Below are positions 53,319-59,889 of a stretch of DNA of 64,000 nt, one piece after another (the first letter of the stretch is position 1; each line of letters opens with the position of its first letter). The position numbers and the translations under genes are program-made. A model generated the notes under the pieces. That model was not told the DNA's origin. It did not search any database and saw only the letters and a list, made by a program, of their open reading frames with translations. This DNA comes from Sphingobacterium sp. GVS05A (GTDB lineage Bacteria > Bacteroidota > Bacteroidia > Sphingobacteriales > Sphingobacteriaceae). Location: contig NZ_JAHXYR010000009.1 in the NCBI RefSeq assembly GCF_019969845.1, positions 124,001 to 188,000 on the forward strand. Direction: 5' to 3'.

Positions 53319-54521
53319 TTAATGTAGTCGGTCTATTCTGACAATAAAATCAGTCGCTTGATCTAGGGTAAGACCAACCTGAATATCTTTTGATTTGATA
53401 TCATAGATCCAAACTTGATGCTGATCCTTTGCATCGTCTATTGTGATATAGGCTTTCCCATTTTCAACGAGAACAGATTCTTTGCGTGTTCCCTTGTCGA
53501 AGGGTAGGTTTAATTTTGTCGTAGTTTGGCTGATAAGATCGACCACATAGTACTCAAATTGATAGGTGGAATGATGATCACTAAAGTCTGTGTAGCGATC
53601 TCTACGTTCACTTCGGATGATAGCCTGATTGTTGCCCAAATACCACATGCCATAAGCGTGATTGTGCGTTTTTGCTGTTAGATTAAGAAAATAAGTAGGG
53701 TTGATGTGGGGCGAATTGTTGTCAATTCTGAAAATTGCGGTAGGTTTTGATGGGCTGTTGCCTAATGCTATACCAGGGCAGGACATAAAATAGAAATTGC
53801 CATTTTCGTCATGAAAGCTATAAGATTGAACAGTATTGACTCCTCCGGGGTAAGAGGAACGAGTATCTTTTTGTATATTTTCTAATTGTAAAGTCTTCTT
53901 ATCCAGTGTCGCAATATACATTGTATCTATTGTGGTAAAGTCAGTCTCATTAATCACTTTATTAAAGGTATAACCGATCAATAACTGTTGTTGATGTATG
54001 GTACCAAACCCGACAGAAAGAATCTTAAAGTCCGCTGAGGCTGAAGGTAGTTTTACTTCTTGCTGTTGGTTGATTTTGAAATCGTTGACGGTAATTTTAT
54101 AGACCCATAGCCGACGGTTTGTTTTGTTGTCCGAAGTAAATAGGAGTAATGTGTCTCGATCAAGCCAGTTTATATTTTCAATATGCTGATCTTGCATAGC
54201 CAACTGTGCAATTTCCTTTAATCCATTTGATTCAAGTGTATATTTTCTGAATTTTCCCGCTCTTAAAAAATAAAAATGCTTGTCCTTAGCAATGATGCTT
54301 CGGTCGAATTGTTGTGTCGGAATGTCTATGCCATTTTTTGAAATGGTCAGATTTCCACTATCAATGGTATTTGAGGTGATGATCGTGTTTCCGAGATCTT
54401 TATTCATCGTATAGAGACTGTACTTCCCGTCGGTATTTCTGCCCTCATCTTCTGTTCTGCAGCTTATTACTAAATGAAGTAATAACAAGGATAAGAATAG
54501 CGTGAAGCGGTTGGATAGCAT
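53319..54521 (-). CDS. Second DUF4374-like propeller lipoprotein
   Basis: The 400-residue protein has a lipoprotein signal (LHLVISCRTEDE, Cys about 21) and a propeller-like sequence that parallels the XusB-like gene: IITSNTIDSGNLTISKNGID here corresponds to IVTTDDVSQGNLSIVGNGMP there. The two are strongly diverged. It lies between the anti-sigma gene and the receptor, so it is in place to act in sensing, in binding a different ligand, or as a partner of XusB. I infer relationship from the shared start pattern and length, not from a search. Confidence 0.7.
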   Translation of the reverse strand: MLSNRFTLFLSLLLLHLVISCRTEDEGRNTDGKYSLYTMNKDLGNTIITSNTIDSGNLTISKNGIDIPTQQFDRSIIAKDKHFYFLRAGKFRKYTLESNGLKEIAQLAMQDQHIENINWLDRDTLLLFTSDNKTNRRLWVYKITVNDFKINQQQEVKLPSASADFKILSVGFGTIHQQQLLIGYTFNKVINETDFTTIDTMYIATLDKKTLQLENIQKDTRSSYPGGVNTVQSYSFHDENGNFYFMSCPGIALGNSPSKPTAIFRIDNNSPHINPTYFLNLTAKTHNHAYGMWYLGNNQAIIRSERRDRYTDFSDHHSTYQFEYYVVDLISQTTTKLNLPFDKGTRKESVLVENGKAYITIDDAKDQHQVWIYDIKSKDIQVGLTLDQATDFIVRIDRLH

Positions 54522-54552
54522 GAGTGTATGGACTAATTGAAGATCTTCTTAT

Positions 54553-55191
54553 TTAGATGATATTAAATTGTATTTTCAGTTCGTGTTGGATGGTAGGGGC
54601 TAAAAAGGTAAGTTCCGATTTAGAGATTATTACCTGCTTGCCATTTTTTTGTGGTTTTAATACAAAATATGTTTCCCCATGTTTGAGTTCCTTCTTTTTA
54701 TCTGTTCCAAAAAAGCTAAAGGCAAAGTTTTTTTTGGGAATGAACATCATATTGCCCGAGGTTTTGAATTCCCCGGTATCCGTATTGATCTCAGCCCGTG
54801 CATTTTTACCGAGGATGATATTGTAACTATTTTGGTTAATATATTTCAGTCCAGCACTCGTTCCGTTATCAAAGATGGCGGCAGTTTTTTCGGCATCCTG
54901 ACTGAATTGATAAAAACCAAAACAGAGTAACAGTACGATACTGGCTGCTATTCCAGTATATGTAAAGTTATATTTTTTAGCAGGAGCTATTGTTGGGACT
55001 CCAGACTGATCAATATGGCTGCTCAGCTCGGCCCAGATATCCGTTTCTAATTTTGTTTTTTTAGTGATGGAAATAGACAAGGGCTCCGACTCGAGGGTGT
55101 CATCCAATAACCATTCCTCCACTAGAAATTGTTCTGTGGGAGAGCATTGGCCTAAATGATATTTCTCTATGAGTTTATGGTCTATTTTCAT
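54553..55191 (-). CDS. Probable anti-sigma factor with degenerate FecR-like periplasmic part
   Basis: The 212-residue protein has a cytoplasmic N terminus like FecR anti-sigma factors (DHKLIEKYHLGQCSPTEQFL), one membrane segment near residues 76-95 (TGIAASIVLLLCFGFYQF) and a periplasmic tail of about 115 residues. The tail lacks the clear FecR motifs, though GKNARAEINTDTGEFKTSGN and LKHGETYFVLKP faintly recall them. It follows the sigma gene after 49 nt. It should bind and hold the ECF sigma factor at the membrane. Confidence 0.68.
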   Translation of the reverse strand: MKIDHKLIEKYHLGQCSPTEQFLVEEWLLDDTLESEPLSISITKKTKLETDIWAELSSHIDQSGVPTIAPAKKYNFTYTGIAASIVLLLCFGFYQFSQDAEKTAAIFDNGTSAGLKYINQNSYNIILGKNARAEINTDTGEFKTSGNMMFIPKKNFAFSFFGTDKKKELKHGETYFVLKPQKNGKQVIISKSELTFLAPTIQHELKIQFNII

Positions 55192-55240
55192 ATGATATAC
55201 TTCCTGACAAAAGTACAGGATTTCTTTTGTATAGATAAAT

Positions 55241-55756
55241 TTAGGATATATATTCCGTTAGTTCTGTTTTTAATGTTTTTAATGCCCGTGAAATATGATA
55301 TTCTACCGCTCGTTCAGAAATATAGAGCTTATGCGCAATTTCCTTGTTGGTGAGCCCCTGTTCTCTGCTCATGCGAAATACATTTTTACATTGCTTGGGC
55401 AAACTATCGATCAGATTTGATATCTTCTTGGCTAGTTCATCAGCGATCAGCGAATTATCTACGTAATGTTCTTCTCTTGTATTTGAAATATTGTCTAGGT
55501 GTTGTTGTCGTGATACTTTATTGCGGATGTATTCAAATGTTTTGAGCTTTACTGATCTGATCAGATACCGTTCAACCTCGATGAGACGAAGCTCTTCACG
55601 TCGCTCCCAAAGTGATTTGAAAACATCCTGTACAATTTCCTTGGAATGCTCCTCATCTTTGATACTGCTCAGGCAAAAGGCAAACATACCTTCCCAGTGT
55701 TGAAGATATATTTGCTCAAAACCTGCTTTATCTATAATAAAAAACTCTTTTTCCAA
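55241..55756 (-). CDS. ECF-family RNA polymerase sigma factor
   Basis: The protein has sigma region 2 (IYLQHWEGMFAFCLSS ... EIVQDVFKSLWERREEL) and region 4 with a helix-turn-helix (LPKQCKNVFRMSREQGLTNK, then KEIAHKLYISERAVEYHIS), as in FecI-type sigma factors. A longer frame begins at a TTG at 55786, but that TTG lies inside the TATCTTTG -7 element (55784-55791), so translation must begin later; the TTG at 55756 is the best candidate, giving 171 residues. No ATG is available before the conserved GMFAF. It likely drives the six genes downstream. Confidence 0.82.
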   Translation of the reverse strand: MEKEFFIIDKAGFEQIYLQHWEGMFAFCLSSIKDEEHSKEIVQDVFKSLWERREELRLIEVERYLIRSVKLKTFEYIRNKVSRQQHLDNISNTREEHYVDNSLIADELAKKISNLIDSLPKQCKNVFRMSREQGLTNKEIAHKLYISERAVEYHISRALKTLKTELTEYIS

Positions 55757-55783
55757 AATACCAGTTCTCTGCTTGTTCTGACG

Positions 55784-55791
55784 CAAAGATA
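55784..55791 (-). promoter_or_regulatory. -7 promoter element (TATCTTTG) of the ECF sigma gene
   Basis: Minus-strand TAnnTTTG match located over the nominal TTG start at 55786; start at about 55777 for transcription supports the TTG at 55756 as the start codon. Confidence 0.5.
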
Positions 55792-55820
55792 GGCTTATTT
55801 AGATTCGTTTTAAATAATTT

Positions 55821-56603
55821 CTAAATTTCTTTTACGAAATCCTTGATCGCTTTACCCGGATCTGCAGTTTTCATAAAATTTTCACCGATTAGAAAGCTTT
55901 GGAAACCAGCCTTTTTCAATGCTTTAATAGTCGTTGGGTCAGAGATGCCACTTTCAGAAACTTTAATATATTCGGATGGAATTTTATCCAAAAGCTCGTA
56001 CGAATGGTTTAGATCTACGGAAAAATCTTTTAAGTTTCTATTGTTGACACCAATGGCATCAATATCGTCGAAAAGATTATCCAAAAGTTCCTGTTCATTG
56101 TGTACTTCAAGCAATACATTGAGTCCGATCTGATGTGCATAGGCGGCAAACTCCTGAACTTCTTCCTTTTTGAGGCAGGCCGCTATTAAAAGGATGACAT
56201 CGGCACCATAAGCCTTGGCCTCAGTAATCTGATATTTGTCGACAATGAATTCTTTACGCAAAATAGGGATGTTAATTGCTTCCCTTGCTTTGGAAAGATC
56301 TTTAAGATTGCCCTTGAAAAACTCCCCATCGGTCAGCACAGATACTGCTGAGGCGCCAGCTTCTTCATAAGCCTTGACAACATCTTCGACTTTTGCCGTA
56401 CTGTTGATATCTCCTTTTGAAGGTGATGCTCGTTTATATTCAGCTATAATCCCTGTTTTTTCAGGATCTAATATAGATTCCCGTAAAGAAAGACAGGCTA
56501 CATTGAAATAGGGATAGTTCAACAGCTCTTCGAATGGAACTAAGGCCTTCGCCTTTTCTACTTCTATTCTTTTTCGTTCAATGATTTTATCGAGTATCGT
56601 CAT
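55821..56603 (-). CDS. trpC: Indole-3-glycerol-phosphate synthase
   Basis: The 260-residue TIM-barrel protein has IAEYKRASPSKGDIN at the phosphate/substrate site, ASAVSVLTDGEFFKG, and ALKKAGFQSFLIGENFMK. It makes indole-3-glycerol phosphate. It is last in the trp group here (15 nt after trpG); trpD, trpF and trpBA are not in the window. Confidence 0.95.
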   Translation of the reverse strand: MTILDKIIERKRIEVEKAKALVPFEELLNYPYFNVACLSLRESILDPEKTGIIAEYKRASPSKGDINSTAKVEDVVKAYEEAGASAVSVLTDGEFFKGNLKDLSKAREAINIPILRKEFIVDKYQITEAKAYGADVILLIAACLKKEEVQEFAAYAHQIGLNVLLEVHNEQELLDNLFDDIDAIGVNNRNLKDFSVDLNHSYELLDKIPSEYIKVSESGISDPTTIKALKKAGFQSFLIGENFMKTADPGKAIKDFVKEI

Positions 56604-56618
56604 TTTTTGTGTTGAGTA

Positions 56619-57191
56619 TTAAGATAACCAGTTTTCAATTAATTTTTTTCCATTTGTTGTCAGTACTGATTCCGGATGGAACTGCATACCTCGCACATCA
56701 TACTCCGTATGTGTCAGTGCCATGATGATGCCATTCTCGTCTACGGCTGTCACTTTAAGTGTGCTTGGCAATGTCTCTTTGTTTACAGCCCATGAATGGT
56801 AGCGTCCTATTTTGGAATCTTTCGGGAAGTCCTGGAATAACTTTTCGGATTCATCAGTGACAATAATGTTGGTAGCAACCCCATGCAGCGGTTTTTCCAT
56901 ATTAAATAGTGTGCCACCAAATACTTCGGCGATAGCCTGCTGCCCCAGGCAGATGCCCAATATACTTTTGTGCGGAGCATAGGTGCGGATCACGTCAAGC
57001 AATAGACCTGCCTCTTCCGGAATCCCGGGACCTGGGGAAAGAAGTATTTTATCGAATGCTTCCAGCTCTTCCAATTTGAATTTATCATTTCTCAACACCA
57101 CATAGTCCTGTCCCAACTCCTGTAGCAAATGAACCAAATTATAGGTGAATGAATCGTAATTGTCAATGACGACGATTTTATTGTTGCTCAT
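56619..57191 (-). CDS. trpG: Anthranilate synthase component II (glutamine amidotransferase)
   Basis: The 190-residue class I amidotransferase has the triad Cys in LGICLGQQAIAEVFGG and the His/Glu in MQFHPESVLT, with NYDSFTYNLVHLLQELG at the N terminus. It supplies ammonia to TrpE. It overlaps the chorismate mutase gene by 14 nt. Folate-pathway PabA function is possible too, as in many bacteria. Confidence 0.93.
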   Translation of the reverse strand: MSNNKIVVIDNYDSFTYNLVHLLQELGQDYVVLRNDKFKLEELEAFDKILLSPGPGIPEEAGLLLDVIRTYAPHKSILGICLGQQAIAEVFGGTLFNMEKPLHGVATNIIVTDESEKLFQDFPKDSKIGRYHSWAVNKETLPSTLKVTAVDENGIIMALTHTEYDVRGMQFHPESVLTTNGKKLIENWLS

Positions 57192-57471
57192 AGCCTCTTG
57201 TTGTATAGTCCTGATTAAAGTAATTATCTATTTCCTGAAATATCGCTTGAACAAATTCCACTGGCAGGTCGAATTTCTTTGCCAGTGTCGCCTGATTGCT
57301 GCTGATATTTTTAATAATATGCTGCCCGGCATCGGTATGATCATCTAATACTTTTGCCTTATTGAGATAGGTCTTCCGCAAAGCCAGCAATTCAACGATG
57401 CGGTTGTCGATGGTGTCTATCGAAACATTGATATGTTGTGTATTGACACAGTATTCTAATGGTCTGATCAT
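57178..57471 (-). CDS. Chorismate mutase (AroQ type) inserted between trpE and trpG
   Basis: The 97-residue all-alpha protein has the AroQ pattern IDTIDNRIVELLALRKTYLN with charged active-site positions (R29-type Arg in LALRK, later KNISSNQATLAKKF and VQAIFQEIDNYF). It converts chorismate to prephenate; a PchB-like isochorismate lyase is an alternative reading. Its ATG overlaps the trpE stop (ATGA) and its end overlaps trpG, so it is translationally coupled to the anthranilate synthase genes. Confidence 0.8.
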   Translation of the reverse strand: MIRPLEYCVNTQHINVSIDTIDNRIVELLALRKTYLNKAKVLDDHTDAGQHIIKNISSNQATLAKKFDLPVEFVQAIFQEIDNYFNQDYTTRGYEQQ

Positions 57472-58871
57472 AACGTTTCTGCTAATTGTAATGCTTTTCG
57501 CAAAGCAGCTATTTTATTGTTGACTTCCTGAAGTTCCATTTCAGGGTCAGAGTCCAATACAATTCCACCACCAGCTTGATAGTGCAAGGTGTTTTGTTTA
57601 CTGAGGAATGAACGAATCATGATGGCATGATTGAAATCGCCATTGAAGCCCATAAAGCCAATCGCTCCGGAGTAGAACGAACGTTGCAATCCCTCGTAGC
57701 GGTCAATGAGTGTCAATGCCATGTGTTTTGGAGCTCCAGAGAGCGTCCCGGCAGGGTAGGTGTCGCCTACAATGTCGAATGGATTGATATTATCTTTTAA
57801 TACCCCTGTTACCTTCGATACCAAATGGATGATATGCGAGTAGTATTGTGGTTCCATATAGGATTCTACTTTAACCTGTGTACAGTGTCTGCTCAGGTCA
57901 TTACGTGCAAGGTCTACCAACATCACATGTTCGGAGGTTTCTTTCGGATCCTGTTTTAGCCTAGAGGCAATCTTTTGGTCTTCCTCCATGTTTCCGGTTC
58001 TTTTGAATGTTCCGGCAATCGGGAAGATCGTAGCCTGCTTGCCATGGATGCGCAATTGTGCCTCAGGCGATGAACCGAATAGTTTAAAGTCACCATAATC
58101 AAAATAGAATAGGTAAGGCGAGGGGTTAATGGAACGTAATGCACGGTAGACATTAAATTCATCACCTGAGAATGGTGTTCGGAAGCCTCGGGATGGAACG
58201 ATTTGAAAGACATCCCCACGTTGGATATGTTCTTTCATCTTTTTCACCAATTGGCGATGATCTTCATCAGTACGGTTGGAACTTTCCTCTCCGGCCAATT
58301 TGAACGTATACTCTGGGAAGTTTTTGTTCTGGATCAGGAATTGCATGCGTTCCAGTTCTGACTCTTCATCTTCCAAAAGATGTTCGAAGATATAAAGCTG
58401 ATTACGGAAATGGTCGATGGCAATCACATACTTGTAGACATGGTACTGCATAAACGGTATTTTCCGTGCCGGATCGACGGGTGTCGTCAGTTTGATATCC
58501 TCAAAATGTTCGATGCAATCAAATGTAAAGTAGCCAAATAGACCGTTGGAGATTAGGTTCAGTTCGGCTATCGTAGAATCTTCAAAAGAATTCCTGAAAT
58601 CGGATACCTCCTGACGTAATTCTATTTCTTGTGCATTTTTTACAATTCGTTCTTTTCCGGGATAGGTTAATATTAACTCTCGCTCATCTAGTTGAATCCC
58701 TGCAATGGGCTGGCAACAGATATAGCTGATATTGTTGTCACGGCTATGGTAGTCGGAGCTTTCCAATAAGAGTGAATTTGGAAAGATATCCCTTAATCGA
58801 AGATAAATACTCACCGGTGTTGTTGTGTCGGCAAGCAACTTTCTGCTCTGTGTTTTGAATTTATACTTCAT
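57468..58871 (-). CDS. trpE: Anthranilate synthase component I
   Basis: The 467-residue protein has the chorismate-binding core: IVPSRGFRTPF, FGSSPEAQLRIHGKQATIFP, IAGTFKRTGNMEED, and VDLARNDLSRHC, plus the SGAPKHMALTLIDRYEG region and the N-terminal feedback domain. Start at ATG 58871, 34 nt after the attenuator terminator's last T; an in-frame reading 26 codons further upstream would run through the terminator. Regulated by attenuation. Confidence 0.95.
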   Translation of the reverse strand: MKYKFKTQSRKLLADTTTPVSIYLRLRDIFPNSLLLESSDYHSRDNNISYICCQPIAGIQLDERELILTYPGKERIVKNAQEIELRQEVSDFRNSFEDSTIAELNLISNGLFGYFTFDCIEHFEDIKLTTPVDPARKIPFMQYHVYKYVIAIDHFRNQLYIFEHLLEDEESELERMQFLIQNKNFPEYTFKLAGEESSNRTDEDHRQLVKKMKEHIQRGDVFQIVPSRGFRTPFSGDEFNVYRALRSINPSPYLFYFDYGDFKLFGSSPEAQLRIHGKQATIFPIAGTFKRTGNMEEDQKIASRLKQDPKETSEHVMLVDLARNDLSRHCTQVKVESYMEPQYYSHIIHLVSKVTGVLKDNINPFDIVGDTYPAGTLSGAPKHMALTLIDRYEGLQRSFYSGAIGFMGFNGDFNHAIMIRSFLSKQNTLHYQAGGGIVLDSDPEMELQEVNNKIAALRKALQLAETL

Positions 58872-58904
58872 TTTATTCTTTTCTTCGTTATGATAAATTT
58901 TATA

Positions 58905-58938
58905 CAAAAAAAACCCGATACTGGTTAGCATCGGGTTT
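58905..58938 (-). terminator. trp attenuator terminator
   Basis: On the minus strand AAACCCGAT (58938-58930) pairs with ATCGGGTTT (58919-58911), with a 10-nt loop and at least five further T, 34 nt before trpE. It lies between leader peptide and structural genes. Its left arm is also complementary to a segment of the leader ORF, see the antiterminator. Confidence 0.85.
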
Positions 58939-59005
58939 GGAATTTCCACAAATGGTTTTGGTTGATTATGAAATATTATGACAATACCAATTGATTCCCG
59001 ATGCT
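58927..59005 (-). promoter_or_regulatory. trp antiterminator pairing (leader segment 59005-58997 with 58935-58927)
   Basis: On the minus strand AGCATCGGG (59005-58997, leader codons 17-19) is perfectly complementary to CCCGATGCT (58935-58927), which covers the left arm of the terminator. If this pairing forms, the terminator cannot. The segment begins 12 nt after the last Trp codon, the right distance to stay exposed when a ribosome stalls there and to be covered when it reads on to the stop. Confidence 0.75.
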
Positions 59006-59053
59006 TATTGCTTCAGGCCACCACCAATTTGTATTTGTATATCTTCGTGTCAT
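58976..59053 (-). CDS. trpL: trp leader peptide
   Basis: A 25-residue ORF, MTRRYTNTNWWWPEAISIGN with QLVLS to end, has three consecutive Trp codons (TGG TGG TGG, codons 10-12, 59026-59018). It sits between a consensus promoter and the attenuator terminator. This is the standard design of a ribosome-mediated transcription attenuator, here sensing charged tRNA-Trp. Confidence 0.85.
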   Translation of the reverse strand: MTRRYTNTNWWWPEAISIGNQLVLS

Positions 59054-59060
59054 TATTACA

Positions 59061-59090
59061 CAAATTTATAAAAAAAAATAAATAACCAAA
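59061..59090 (-). promoter_or_regulatory. trp operon promoter (TTTG -33 and TAAATTTG -7)
   Basis: Minus-strand TTTG (59090-59087) and TAAATTTG (59068-59061) match the -33 and -7 consensus with an 18-nt spacer. The trpL ATG follows 7 nt after the -7 element, so the leader mRNA should begin almost at the start codon. Confidence 0.65.
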
Positions 59091-59127
59091 CTTTTTGTGA
59101 TAAAAAAACAAAAAATCCCCTTATTTC

Positions 59128-59805
59128 TTAATCATTTAATAAATCAGGGCGTCGTTCTTGTGTTCTTTTTAGCTGTTGTTCGTCCTTCCATGCAGCAATT
59201 TTTGCTTCATGTCCACTGAGTAAAATATCGGGTACTTTGTGCCCTTTCCACTCTGCAGGGCGTGTATAGATCGGTGCATCCAACAATCCGTCCTGAAAAG
59301 AATCTGAAAGCGCAGAGGTTTCGTCCGATAGAACTCCGGGGATCAAACGGATGATGGCGTCTGTAACAATTGCCGCTGGAAGTTCGCCTCCGGACAGCAC
59401 ATAATCACCTATAGAGATTTCCTTTGTCACATATATATCTCTGATGCGTTGGTCTATACCTTTGTAGTGGCCACAGAGAATCATCATGTTACTTTTTGTC
59501 GAGAGCCCATTTGCAATATCCTGATTGAAGGTTTCTCCATCGGGAGTCATATAGATGATTTCATCGTATGTCCGTTCGGCTTGCAATTGTTCAATACACT
59601 TAGCGAAGGGTTCGATCTGTAGTACCATGCCGGAGCCGCCGCCATAGGGGTAATCGTCCACACTTTTGTGCTTATTTGTTGAGTAATCTCTTAAATTGTG
59701 TACATATATCTCCGCGAGGCCTTTATTCTTTGCACGTTGCAAAATAGAGTGTGCAAATGGACTTTCCAAAAGGTCTGGTAGGACCGTAATAATATCAAAA
59801 CGCAT
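59128..59805 (-). CDS. trmD: tRNA (guanine-N1)-methyltransferase TrmD
   Basis: The 225-residue SPOUT methyltransferase has MRFDIITVLPDLLESPFAHS, YPYGGGSGMVLQIEPFAKCI, ILCGHYKGIDQRI, and EISIGDYVLSGGELPAAI forming the trefoil knot. It makes m1G37. The ATG at 59805 is preferred over one five codons upstream because of a -7 element 4 nt before it. Confidence 0.95.
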   Translation of the reverse strand: MRFDIITVLPDLLESPFAHSILQRAKNKGLAEIYVHNLRDYSTNKHKSVDDYPYGGGSGMVLQIEPFAKCIEQLQAERTYDEIIYMTPDGETFNQDIANGLSTKSNMMILCGHYKGIDQRIRDIYVTKEISIGDYVLSGGELPAAIVTDAIIRLIPGVLSDETSALSDSFQDGLLDAPIYTRPAEWKGHKVPDILLSGHEAKIAAWKDEQQLKRTQERRPDLLND

Positions 59806-59809
59806 GGCG

Positions 59810-59817
59810 CAAAGATA
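59810..59817 (-). promoter_or_regulatory. -7 promoter element (TATCTTTG) of trmD
   Basis: Minus-strand TAnnTTTG match, 4 nt before ATG 59805. It faces the divergent ABC-F promoter element 41 bp away, so the two promoters share one short region. Confidence 0.55.
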
Positions 59818-59858
59818 CACAAAAATGATCCATTGTATATTTATAAGATTGATTCGCT

Positions 59859-59866
59859 TATCTTTG
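59859..59866 (+). promoter_or_regulatory. -7 promoter element (TATCTTTG) of the ABC-F gene
   Basis: TAnnTTTG match 23 nt before the GTG at 59890; it lies within a longer in-frame reading from 59833, so the later start is supported. Confidence 0.5.
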
Positions 59867-59889
59867 TGGCAAATTTAAGTGTACATACA

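Noticed and set aside
55757..55786. TTG at 55786 as the ECF sigma start
   Set aside because: It lies inside the TATCTTTG promoter element, so the transcript would not contain it.
57956..58219. 87-codon frame within trpE
   Set aside because: Same-strand out-of-frame shadow of trpE.
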